DNA from: Jacaranda mimosifolia
Lineage: Eukaryota; Streptophyta; Magnoliopsida; Lamiales; Bignoniaceae
Reading direction: 5' to 3'
NCBI GenBank assembly: GCA_018894105.1
Contig: CM032127.1
Span: 1,769,001 to 1,833,000, forward strand
Length of the DNA stretch: 64,000 bases
This document shows, in pieces, positions 34,829 through 45,813 of the stretch. Below the pieces are notes generated by a model. The model had not been told where the DNA came from. It was given only the letters and a program-made list of their open reading frames with translations, and made no database searches. The first letter of the stretch is position 1. Each line of letters starts with the position of its first letter. A program made the translations under genes and the position numbers.

Positions 34829-37800
34829 AGAATCGGGTCAATTACTGAGAGAAGGTATATGATCATTATGGCCGACTAAGAGGTACTATGAAGGTGCCTT
34901 ACTCTTTTTGACATGCTTGTGGAAGCCTTACCTGAGGCTCAGGATTTTTCCCTCCTGCTGGTGGGGGTGTTGCTGATACAAAAGCAGCATCTGCAAATAT
35001 ATCAACCTCTGAAGAATCATTGTCTAAGGAAGTAGACTCATCGGTTGGAACAGATACTGGTGCATCCAAGAGATCACCAACAAAATCTTCGCCAAAAAGA
35101 TCCACTTGATGGCTTCCAGAAGAAGGTTCTGCAAAACAATTTGCAAATGATAGTTTCAACCCATCTATCAGAAATATGGTGTCTCTTTCTCCGGTTGATA
35201 AGTCTCTTAGGCAACAGAATAGGGAGAAAGAGTCTACAAGCAAAAACTTGTCATTTAAACAGAATTTTCGACAATCCTCATGTGGAAACCAACCATTGAG
35301 GAGGATATCTTGAGGGGTTAAAAGTTCAGAACTGTAGAGTTCAATGTGCCAAAGTGTGAGCTACCTAAACTATTACATCCATTATTCATGCCACAGCCTA
35401 CTTATATTAGGTTTTGCTCACCAAGTTCAACACTGGAATTTGAAGGGGTGGGGGTTGGTGGGGGGGGGGGGGGGGGGGGGGGGAGATGGGGGTGCATCTG
35501 CAAGTAGCATGAATGCAAGTTCTGCATCCCTGAACAGCTATTTCACCCAGATTTCATTGTCCTTAAATTCTCAAGTATTTTCTTCTCTTATCCCAGGTTC
35601 ATGGGAATATGGACCAGAAGCATTGTTTCCACATATATTGATCCACCTTCATCAGTAAAGCAGCCTCCAGATGCCAAGGAGTCTTTCTATAACAGCTTTT
35701 TTATTTTCAGTTTCATAGACAATAGAAAAGTGGCCAAGTGAGGTGCTGTGCAGCTGTCCCTTTCCACTTTTCTGTTAGCAAAATAAAAAGTCCAGACTTT
35801 GCAGCATAAACAAAAATTGGCCTCTCAGCACTATTACTTACTGGCACTTGACGTCCCTCGTGGATCAAAATCATCAAAATCTTCATCATATTTGTCTGAT
35901 GGTGCATTTTGTGCGGTAACTGAAGTATAGTTATCTGGCATGCTAGTTCTTTTTGATGTTTTTGATGAACCAGTGGCAAGAGTTTCTTGACCCGTGCTGC
36001 AAAACATTCTTGGAATTTAGAGAGAATAAAGCAAAAGCATTATCAAACAAAATAAACAGTGGCTAAATCCTAAAGTCAATAACATCTTATGATCTCAAAG
36101 TTTCAAACTCAGTAACACCTCTTTTATGGAGCTTATGCAAAAATCTCATCCTAGATAAATCAATTTTAGATCCTTTAGTTCCACAGAATCAAAAATACAT
36201 CACTGGTGTGCCATTCCACTTATGCAAGGCCCCAGAACCATGATGTTCAAGTTATTGAAAAGGCTCACACTCCCAGAAAAACACTTGTAAAACTCTTTTA
36301 GCATAATGCATAAAATCACTTCAAATGTGCAAAAGGGGCCTAAAATGCATTCACAAAGAGAAAGGGGAAAACTTCTTTCAGTTAACATTCCAATGATATT
36401 CATGTAAAAGAATGACAAAGAATGCAAATGAAAACAACTCATGTTAACCAGGTTAACAGAATATAAGTGTGAAAGATAAAATGTTATTCTCCAAGTCATG
36501 CACCAACAAACATGAAGGTAGCTGGTTGAATCATTTGTAGGTCGGCAAACAAAATCATAACATTGTTATGATGTTAAAATTCATAAAGAAAATAAAGTAA
36601 GATTATGAGCTACACTGCATAGCAATGATGCAGCAACACGGACCTGCCATAGCAAGAAGACTCTTTCTTTGACTTAGTAGTCTTCTCATATTTATCTTCA
36701 CCATATTGATCTTTGTCCTTATAACTATCCTTGAAGGTTTCGCTGTCTCCTGTATTACCAAAGCCTCCATCACCATTCTTAAATCTACCACTACTGAATG
36801 AGGCTGCACCTGACTTGTATGTTATTCCAGATGATGAAAGTCCAACATACCTAACAAGCAACAGCAAAGCTTATAAACCATTAGTAAACAACAGAGTGAA
36901 GAAACTCAGGAACAATAAAACAAAACATTACGCCTCAAAGCCTGAGCTTACTTTTCACGATTGGAAGCAGCTTTATTCCTTACTTCTTGTATTTTCTCTT
37001 TGTTGTTCAGCAGAGCCACAATGGTTTCTGCCTTTTTTCTGACATTGATTCCCACATCCTTCCCACTTGGCTCAACATACTCAAAACTTGCCAGAGACTT
37101 AGAGAATTGTAAAATGAAGGAGGAAGAAATTAGTAAGAGTCAAAGACACGCATTTTGGCATATTCACAAGCTATATAAATGGGAGTTAATCAGGAATAAA
37201 GATACATACAGATATCTGAAAAGTATGTTCTATTATGTCGTCAACAGCACGTTCTGATCCATGTGCCACCAGATACTCTATAACAGTCAATGACTAGCAC
37301 AGAAAAATATTAGAAATTTCTTCAAGATGATGTCAACGGTCAATAAATAGGAAATAAAATGATGACAGTAGAAATAAAAGAAAAACAAAAAAACTCAGAT
37401 CTTTGTTCGTTGACTCATTCAGCCACTGGAAATATGTGGTACAATTGCTGTACAAAGTTACAGTTGCTACCTTGTAGACAAAACGCCAATTCTTGCCAGT
37501 TTCAGTCAATCTTGTCCAGAGAACATTCATAATCAACTGACACTCAGTACTGCATAATATTTCAACAAATCGGAAGTGGAACAGGAAATTGAACCAGCTT
37601 AAATTAAGAAAATTTATAGCAAAGTGGAAGATACTGAATTCAGACAAAAGTTGTGAAATGAAAAGTATAGAAAGTACAATTTCTTTGTGGCCTGTGCTAT
37701 CTCTGCCAATGCCGTACCATGAGGACCCCAAGGTTCATCATCCGTTGCATCCAAAACCTAACTTAAATGAAAAAGTCAAAAACTATCCATATAAATTCCT

Positions 37801-38672
37801 GATTTTCTGGAAATAAGGAGCACATTGATCCTAAAGTCTGCATAGTTTGGAATAATTCAATTCAACAAGACATTTTGCCAATTGAAATTTAAATTCCTGC
37901 AGAAAAATCAAAATTGGATGGTGAATCACAATGTTTCAGGTTAGCATGAAGTTATTTTACTTGCATGAATGAACCAAATATGCAGGTAAAAGTTTTCAAA
38001 GGCATATTCAACAACTCAATATCAGTTCATACTGTCCCAAACCATGAGCGAGCAAACAATGTAATCTCTTTATCTTCTCTCTATTGTGTTTCCCCCAGGC
38101 CCCTTACAAATATCCAAAGTCCACAATGTGCATCAAGGAAACTTACAATGAAAATGACAATGGCAAAAAAAAATCCTATGCTTCTCAGGTTTCAGCATTT
38201 TATCACGTTCACATAAGAAAACCATTTCCATTTAATCTGATAGTAAAATAACAATTCTACATCGACAACATAAACTTTATGGTGTCAATTCTGCAAATGC
38301 CATGTTTTCTCCCATCTTCTGGCAGATTAAAAATATTAAAATGTAAAATTCTAATAAACTCACAACAGTAAACAATCAAAGTAAGCAGCTAAATTCACCA
38401 ATTTATTCAAAACTAGAAACGCGTAAACCATAGTTAACCGATAAAATTGAGCCAGGAAAACGACACATTCACATTATTGCTATTACCTTTTGTTCGATCT
38501 CCGGAACCTTCAACACCTTCAAATTCACCTCCCTCTTTCTGCATTAACATTTAGAAAATTTTAAGCGAGTAAAATTTACAATGTAAGATGAACAATGAAT
38601 TGAATCAGAAAACCGAGCATGAAATACATACATTTCACGGACAGTTTGATCGAAGACCTTCATGAAATCCAT
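31945..38672 (-). CDS. EPSIN1-type ENTH-domain clathrin adaptor
   Basis: Eleven coding exons on the minus strand: 38632-38672, 38487-38538, 37678-37757, 37471-37549, 37210-37293, 36952-37097, 36644-36850, 35842-35996, 34932-35128, 33266-33749 and 31945-32168, giving 582 aa. Plant EPSIN1 works at the trans-Golgi and endosomes with clathrin, AP-1 and VTI11 in vacuolar sorting. Residues 1 to about 150 are the ENTH domain: it starts [19 protein letters not shown] and includes [38 protein letters not shown] and [20 protein letters not shown]. The rest is a disordered tail with acidic [42 protein letters not shown] and the clathrin-box-like GLIDLN near [10 protein letters not shown]. It ends [19 protein letters not shown]. 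Residues from exon 10 carry three tandem copies of an 18-aa [12 protein letters not shown] unit. A tentative 5'UTR intron (38681-38781) lies just before the ATG. MULE element B begins 258 bp upstream. Confidence 0.95.
33590..33705 (-). repeat. In-frame tandem repeat in EPSIN1 exon 10
   Basis: Three copies of a 48-54-base unit encode [33 protein letters not shown] and [15 protein letters not shown]. Each carries a DFF motif resembling the DLF/DPF-type adaptor-binding motifs elsewhere in the tail. The unit lengths are multiples of three, so the frame is kept. Confidence 0.85.
34534..34946 (-). repeat. 217-bp tandem duplication copying the EPSIN1 exon 9 donor
   Basis: CCATCACAATGGACATGG begins at 34534 and its copy at 34751, a 217-bp period. 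Each copy has a CA or GA microsatellite, GAATCGGGTCAATTACTGAG and GTGCCTTACTCTTTTTGACA, and ends in GCCTTACCTGAGGCTCAGGA. On the minus strand that last segment is the 3' end of exon 9 plus its GTAAGG donor, so the intron contains a second copy of the exon end and splice site (about 34729-34750). Confidence 0.85.
35460..35483. repeat. Poly-G run of 24 in an EPSIN1 intron
   Basis: Twenty-four consecutive G lie in the intron between exons 8 and 9, preceded by GAAGGGGTGGGGGTTGG. Shorter runs occur at 1247-1260 (G14), 44667-44681 (G15) and 50733-50745 (G13), and a C run of 16 at 46063-46078. Lengths are vulnerable to sequencing error. Confidence 0.9.
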
Positions 38673-38930
38673 TGCTGGATCTGCTAGGAAGATAGAAATT
38701 AACAGATCAAAATGTTGAGATAGATCCGTATATCAATTTAGATCAGCTCAAATGAATCTCAATGTGCGAATGGCGGAGCACCTTTTCAGTAAATATGCAA
38801 TGAGAGAGTTGGATGTGTGTGGGAGGGTGGGGTCCGACTGTAAAACCAATCAGGCCTTTTGAGCTTGGATTCGCATGGTTAAACGCACTGTTTAAATTAA
38901 TACAAATTTTTAATATTTAGGGAATATTTG
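38673..38930 (-). promoter_or_regulatory. Short EPSIN1 upstream region squeezed by element B
   Basis: Only 258 bp separate the EPSIN1 ATG from the target duplication of element B. The interval must contain the leader (with a possible 101-nt intron, donor near 38781 and acceptor near 38681) and whatever core promoter remains outside the transposon. No clear TATA box was seen. Part of the promoter may therefore lie in the element. Confidence 0.4.
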
Positions 38931-39259
38931 GTTATTTTTTGGGGCACTTATTAAAAAGTATCAAAACTACTTTTCAAATTCATATTCAGTCCCTACTTGA
39001 ATTTTTATAAAATGAACTTCCTAGTTTTGTTAAAATTTTAAAGATCACTCCCTACCCACTTGATTTGGCAAAAATACCCTTAAGTACAATATTTTTCACT
39101 CATTTTCTTCACTTCTTTTCTGTCCACAGAACCAAACACCATTTATCTCCATTCCCAAACACTAAACCCTACCTTCATATTTCATTATCGAAAATAAAAA
39201 AAAAAAGAGTTGAAGAAGCAAATTGAGCTTAACGGCGCGAACGAGGAGCCCGATGGCGC

Positions 39260-39985
39260 TACATTTTACAAGCAATTGTAGTACAAAATATTTAACCTTT
39301 TAGTACATATTATCTGAAAGTAGGAGTACATAATATGTTTATGTAAAGTACATTTTACAAGGAATTGTAGCACAAAATATTCAAGTTTTATACTTCAACC
39401 TAAAATTGTACTTCATTTTACCTAAAATTGTACTCTATTATTTAAGTTTTACACTTCAAGTGTTCTACTAATTGATTATCCAAAATTGTACTGCAATTGC
39501 TAGCGTCTTATACTACAAGTGTTCTAGAATTGTACTTCTTTTTATATAAAATTATACTTTATTTATCTGAAATTGTACTTTATTTTATACTTCATTTTAC
39601 ATAAAATTGTACTCTATTATTAAATTTCTATACTTCAAGAGTTTTATTTATTAATTATCTAAAACTGTACTACAATTACTAGGGTTTTATTCTTCAAATG
39701 TTCTAAAATTGTACTTCATTACCTAAAACTGTACTTTGTTTTACATAAAATTATACTATATTATTTAAGTTTTATACTTTAAGGGTTCTACTAATTGATT
39801 ATCCAAAATTGTACTGCAATTGCTGGCGTTTTATACTTGAAGTGTTTTGGAATTGTACTTCATTTTTTTATAAAATTGTACTTCGTTTATCTGACATTGC
39901 ACTTCATTTTATACTTCATTTTACCTAAAATTGTACTCTATTATTGAAGTTCTATACTTTAAGTGTTCTATTTGTTGATTTAGCA
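39260..39985. repeat. Array type d in element B (inverted)
   Basis: AAATTGTACTTCATTTTACC and TTTTATACTTCAAGTGTTCTA alternate at 20-24-base steps in about three degenerate higher-order units. This is the reverse complement of the subunits at 11.64-13.10 kb. Confidence 0.8.
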
Positions 39986-40189
39986 TGAAAATGTAACAGG
40001 TGCATGCTGTTTGAGACATCAGTGCTTTTGTACTTCAATAAGGGAGATTTATACTTGATTTCTGGACATGTGTACTTTATTGCGGTAATTATGTATTAGA
40101 TTTAGAGTGAAAAGGTAGCATGTGCATATTGTCCGAGAACATGAACAAATGTGTGAGATATTACTTCAATAAGGGAGATTTTATACAAA

Positions 40190-41250
40190 GTGTATTTCAA
40201 TATAACACCATATATACTTCGTTTGTTCTATATTTGTACTTTATTTATACTGAAAATATACTATCAAAGCATTAACAAGTGCGTGAGATATTACTTCAAT
40301 ATGGGAGATTTCAAGACAAACGATAGTTTCAAAATATTGTATTTGGCCCTCACTACAATTATTAGAGACTAATTATTTAATTGCATAAAGTGTACTTCAA
40401 CATAACACCATATATATTTCGTTTGTTCTGTATTTATACTTCATTTATACTGGAAATATACTATCAAAGCATGAACAAATGCATGAGATATTATTTCAAT
40501 AAGGGAGATTTATACTTGATTTCAAGATATATGTACTTCATTGCGGCAATTATGTACTTGATTTCTTGTTTTTTGTACTAATAGTGATGAACTTGAGTTT
40601 TGTTCCATGATTTGCCTTTATTTCTTGGTAATTAACAACCAAAATTCTAAAAATGTGTGTAATATTTAGTATAGAATGAATAAAATAATGTTAAAGTATT
40701 AAAGTGATAACCACTAGTGTTCAACGAATCAGAGTTATCATTTGTAGTATCCGAAGTATACTTATGCATTGAAAGTTGTAAACACATGAGCATTTGACAA
40801 TCATATCCATCTTATCAACAGTACAAATATGTACTTCACCTGGTTCGATAGTCTCAAAATATTATACTTGACCCTCACTACAATTATTAGAGACTAATTA
40901 TTCAATTGCATAAAGTGTACTTCAACATAACACCATATATACTTTGTTTGTTCTGTATTTGTACTTCATTTCCCGCATATTGTAATGAACTTCGCTACAA
41001 TGTTTCACTTTAATTGAAGTATACTTCAACATAACACCATATATGCTTCGTTTGTTCTGTATTTGTATTTCATTTTTCGCATATTATACTAAACCTCGCT
41101 ACAATGTTTCATTTTAATTGAAGAATACTTCAACATAACACCATATATACTTTGTTTGTTCTGTGTTTGTACTTGATTTTCCGCATATTGTACCGAACCT
41201 TGCTACAATATTTTACTTTAATTGAATAGTACTTTAACATAACGCCATAT
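40190..41250. repeat. Array type b in element B (inverted 104-bp units)
   Basis: The word TTCAACATAACACCATATA recurs at about 40921, 41025, 41129 and 41233, exactly 104 bp apart. Earlier, more diverged copies are near 40195 and 40396, mixed with type-c words such as ATACTTGATTTCTGG. Confidence 0.85.
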
Positions 41251-41389
41251 CCATGTATATATAAAAGGAGTCTTCTTCAATGCATCAAAATATTTTGACC
41301 CCATCTTGGATTTCACATGCTCCAATAATTAGCCTGAAAATATTAGGGGAGCAACGAGAGCATACCTCATTATGTCTTGCCATTGTTGC

Positions 41390-42420
41390 AATCAAATAAA
41401 GAAAAATTAGTATATAAATAGATTATGTACTACCACTTTCAGATAATGTGTACTGAAAGGTTGAATGTTTTGTACTACAGTTGCTTCTAAAATGTATTTC
41501 AGATACTCATATTATGTACTGCCACTTTCAGATAATGTGTACTGAAAAGTTTGAATGGTTTGTACTAAAATATATTTCAGATACACATATTATGTACTAT
41601 CACTTTCAAATAATGCGTACGGAAAACTTGAATATTTCGTAATACAGTTGCTACTAAAATATATTTCAGATACACAGATTATGTACTACCACTTTTAGAT
41701 GATGTGTACTGAAAACTTGAATATTTTGTACTACAGTTGCTTCTAAAATGTACTTTAGATATATAGATTATGTACTACCACTTTCAAATAATGTGTACTA
41801 AAGGTTGAATATTTTGTACTGCAATTGTTTCTAAAATGTACTTCAAATACGCAAATTATATATTATACTTTCAGATAATGTATACTGAAATGTTGAATAT
41901 TTTGTCTTACAGTTGTTTCTAAAATGTACTGCACATACACAAATTATATACTAGACTTTTAGTTAATGTATACTGCAGGCTTGAATGATTTTGTACTACA
42001 AATATTTCTAAAATATACTGCATGTACACAAATTATATACTATAATTTCATTTAATCTGCAGGCTTGAATGTTTTGTACTACAAATGCTTCTAAAATGTA
42101 CTGTAGTTACACAGATTATATACTACACTTTCAGTTAATGTATACTGCAGGCTTGAATGTTTTTGTACTACAAATGCTTTTAAAATGTACTGCATGTACA
42201 CATATTATATACTATAATTTCATTTAATCTGCAGGTTTGAATGTTTTATACTACAAATGCTTCTAAAATGTACTGCAGTTACATAGATTATATACTACAC
42301 TTTTGCCTAATATGTACTGCAAGCTTGATTGTTTATACTACATTTGCTTCTAAAATGTACTGCATTTACACATATTATATACTACACTTTTGCTTAATGT
42401 GTTCTGCATGTATTTTTGTT
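41390..42420. repeat. Array type a in element B (inverted, about 88-bp units)
   Basis: TATGTACTACCACTTTCAGAT-type unit starts at 41424, 41513, 41591, 41680 and 41769 give spacings of 78-89 bp. Later units resemble element A more closely (CTTCTAAAATGTACTGCAGTT). Each unit again breaks into 22-bp pieces with a GTAC or GTAT core. Confidence 0.8.
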
Positions 42421-42588
42421 TTTTCTTTTTTTTAGTTACAAGGATATATGAGTCTTTTTAAAAGATATGGGGAGTGATTTCTAAGTTTTGCGAAAAAGTG
42501 GAAAGTTTAGTGTGTAAAATTCAAATGGAGATTGATCACTAAAATAAAAGTAGGATTATGAATTTTTTTCTAATTAACCGTTATTTTT

Positions 42589-42892
42589 GTGTGTGATTTT
42601 ATTATATGTTTTGGGAGAATGAATTATTAGAAAATGTGAAAATTATTTTTTTGATATGTTTGTTTATGTTTTGAGGATATATTTTTTACTGTAGCAATCA
42701 AATTAATGTTTTTTGTTAGTTTTTTTGGGTGAAAATTGAATTGAATGATTTTTTTAATGTTAGAATAATAATATATATATAATGTACATATATATTGTAA
42801 AATGTGTATTTTGGAGGAAAAAATAAGGATATCTTTTGTTATGTTTTCCCAAAACAATGTTGTTTTGAAAAATCATAACTAAACACTCCCTT
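42589..42892 (+). mobile_element. Truncated MITE family copy abutting element B
   Basis: It contains TTACTGTAGCAATCAAATTAA, GGGTGAAAATTGAATTGAATG and a TTTCCCAAAACA tail, as in the 24.0 and 57.7 kb copies. Its left part is missing directly at the element B boundary. Confidence 0.4.
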
Positions 42893-44133
42893 ATTATTTT
42901 TAATTAATCGAATTGAATGAAGAATAATATAAAAAATAGTTCTAGTTTTTAATAATTCTAATTTAAATGATACTTTGTCAATTCAAAGGTTAAATTGGAA
43001 ATAAAACAGATATCAGGACGAAAATGCAAATTAACCCAAAATCTAATCCAATTCCAAAATATTTTTTTAGGGCTTGTTTGCTTAATAAGATTGTGTAGGA
43101 TTGATGTATAATTCAATGTAATTAATTGTTTGGTTGTCATAACTAAAGCTTAGGATTTAAAAAAAAAAAAATTCTGTATTTTATCCTAAAGTATTGGGAT
43201 TATGTATCCCACTCTTTCAGAGTGATTAATAATCTTAGATAATGTATCAAATGAAAAAATTATCCATATTTATAAATTAAATGTAGACTTAATTGACCCA
43301 CACACACACACATATATATATATATGTATGTATGTGGATCGCTAAAACTTGATTTATAGAACTAAGTTTTTAAGAAAATACTAAATTATTTGTGCAATTA
43401 AATTTATTTTTATAAGATTCTTTTATACATATTTATCGAAAAAATAAAAAAATTGTATATGAAAATTATTTCTTCCATGATAATAAGATTTCATAACTAA
43501 ACTTTTTTTCTTTTTTGTAAATTGAAAAATGAATAATATTTTTCAAGTATAAATTTATGCTTAAGATGAGTTTATTTTGTAAAATTATAAATTAATATCC
43601 ATAAACATATTAAATATAAAATAGTTTAATTTGCAAAATAAGTCAATGGTTTTATAAAATTTGAAAGGAAATTATTATTTTTAAATAAAAATTAACTCCT
43701 TTATACGTAATAATAAATTATAAATTATTTGACAAAAAAAAGTTTAAAAATAAGAATTTACTTCAATACAATACTATGTACATCTAAACCTTTTCGATGA
43801 AGATAATTCAATTATTAAAATAAGATTGAGGATCAAATTGATACTTTTCACTTATCATAAGTTATAATTCTAAGTATTCAAATAATTAAGTGTATTAAAT
43901 TATAATATCCAAATTAATAACAAAGTAAGCAAATAAAGTATTGATATATTTTTTAAAATAATGAATCATACACTTATCAATCACGTTTAATTCTATTATG
44001 GCAAGCAAACGAGCTAGAGAGAGAGAGAGAGAGATGAGATGTAAATTAACCATTAAGAACATTAATGTAAACCCATAACGAATTAGTGGTGGGCATTAAG
44101 GATGATATGTCAACCACAATTCAAGTATGTAAA
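42893..44133. other. AT-rich spacer
   Basis: Apart from the partial MITE before it, this stretch shows a CA/TA microsatellite near 43298-43333, a GA repeat near 44015-44034 and no coding frame of note. Confidence 0.5.
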
Positions 44134-45813
44134 ATTGTATACTGGCAAAATAACAAAATTCGTCCTATAACTTTATCCCATTTGGTTTTTCGTCATATAA
44201 CTTACATAATATCAATTCTAGTCCTATAAGTATTAAAAAAATTATCATTTTTCTTTCTTTTTTGGCCGGAACTGGCGGAAGTCGCCGGAAAAGCTGACGT
44301 GGCTCGCCGGGCGCGTGCCCATTTGGAAATTTTGCCTTGTTTGCAGCTGACGTGGCTTGATTAATTCAAAAAAAATAACAAAAATGCCAAATAGATAATA
44401 TATATATTGATATATTTATATATACACATATATCTAAATATACACATTTATCTAAATATATGTATTTATATATACATACATATACATATATGCCCCCCCA
44501 TGCCCCCTCCCCTCCCCACCCCAATGCCCACACCCCCCACCCCATCGGGATGCCATGGCTATGAGCCAAGTGGCTAGCGACCGCTTGAATGGGCAAGCTC
44601 GCTGGCCGCCTGGATCTAGCCATGGCCGCCTAGGCCCTAGCTAGCTGGGCAGCCATGGCCAGAGGCGGGGGGGGGGGGGGGTGTTTACCACTATTTTGCC
44701 CCTTTCTTTTTTTTTTTCAATTTTCATTTTAATTTATTTTTTTTTAATTTAAATTATTTTAACCATGTATTTTTAATTTTTATTTAGTAAATAATTATAA
44801 ATTATATATAAATATATATTTATAATAAATATGTGTATATTTTTAAATTCAAAGTTGTGCCAACTAAGCGAATTAAAAGAATATTGTTAATGTGGTAGAT
44901 TAAGTTTTTTAATTTTTTTAATTAGTAAATAATTATAAACTATATATAAATATATGTGTATATTTTTAAATTCAAAGTTGTGCCAACTAAGCGAGTTAAA
45001 ATAATATTGTTAATATGGTAGATTTTTTATTTTTTTTTGCTTTTTAATTAGTAAATAATTATAAATTATATATAAATATATGTGCATATATATATATGTG
45101 TATATTTTTAAATTCAAAGTTGTGCCAACTAAGCGAGTTAAAAGAATATTGTTAATATGGTAGATTAATTTTTTTTATTTTTTAATTAGTAAATAATTAT
45201 AGATTATAAATAAATATATGTGTATATATGTGAATGTTTGTTTTTGTTTTGGGAAAGATATTTTTTACTGTAGAAGTCAAATCAATGTTTTTTATTAGAT
45301 TTTTGGGTTGAAAATGAAATTGAGTGATTATAATAAAATATATATGATGTATATATATAACATATGTATATATTAAAAAATGAAAAAGTTTTGGGGATAA
45401 TGAAGGATAGTAAAGGGTATTTTGGGAAAAAAATTGTGTTTTGGAGGAAAAATGACGATATGTAATATATAAATATATATAATAGATGTGTATATATGTG
45501 TGTGTATATATAGATTATATAATATATTTGAAATTATAAAAAAAAAAAGACATGTATATTGCCAACTAAATAAGAAAAATACCAAAAATGCCTACTAGGC
45601 AGTCCAACATGGCAAAAAGTCCAAGCTGCCACACTCGCCGGCGGGCCATGTCAGCTTTTTTGGCAACTTCCGCCTGTTCCGACGAAAAAAGGATGAAAAA
45701 TAACAATTTTTTAATATTTATAGGACTAGAATTGATATTATACAAGTTATAGGACGAAAAACCAAATGGGGTAAAATTATAGGACGAATTTTGTAATTTT
45801 GCCATTGTATACT
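44134..45813. mobile_element. Element C: MULE-like element with long inverted repeats and 10-bp target duplication
   Basis: The body is 44144-45803 (1660 bp), flanked by ATTGTATACT at 44134-44143 and 45804-45813. The ends form inverted repeats of about 180 bp with high similarity. The left arm reads GGCAAAATAACAAAATTCGT and continues through CCCATTTGGTTTTTCGTC and CAATTCTAGTCCTATAA; the right arm gives the same words inverted. Inside are a GC-rich block (about 44495-44700), three to four tandem units of about 129-136 bp (GTTGTGCCAACTAAGCGA at 44853, 44982 and 45118), and a fragment of the MITE family (about 45230-45475). It has no transposase and is unrelated in sequence to A and B. Long TIRs with a 9-10-bp duplication fit a non-autonomous MULE. 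Confidence 0.8.
45230..45475 (+). mobile_element. MITE family fragment nested in element C
   Basis: GAATGTTTGTTTTTGTTTTG, TTTTTTACTGTAGAAGTCAA and TTTTGGAGGAAAAATGACG are shared in order with the copies near 24.0, 42.6 and 57.7 kb. Confidence 0.4.

Larger units (their letters stand above)
38931..42588. mobile_element. Element B: inverted, shorter relative of element A with 9-bp target duplication
   Basis: The body is 38940-42579 (3640 bp), flanked by perfect GTTATTTTT duplications (38931-38939 and 42580-42588). Its left end (GGGGCACTTATTAAAAAGTA) is the inverted form of element A's right end, and its right end (AATTTTTTTCTAATTAACC) is the inverted form of A's left end; the two insertions are thus in opposite orientation. 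Inside, the arrays appear in reverse order and strand: type d 39.26-39.98, type c traces 39.98-40.16, type b 40.19-41.25 and type a 41.39-42.42 kb. I could not find the transposase relics seen in A; 41.26-41.39 kb is a non-repeated stretch I cannot assign. It is non-autonomous. Confidence 0.85.
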
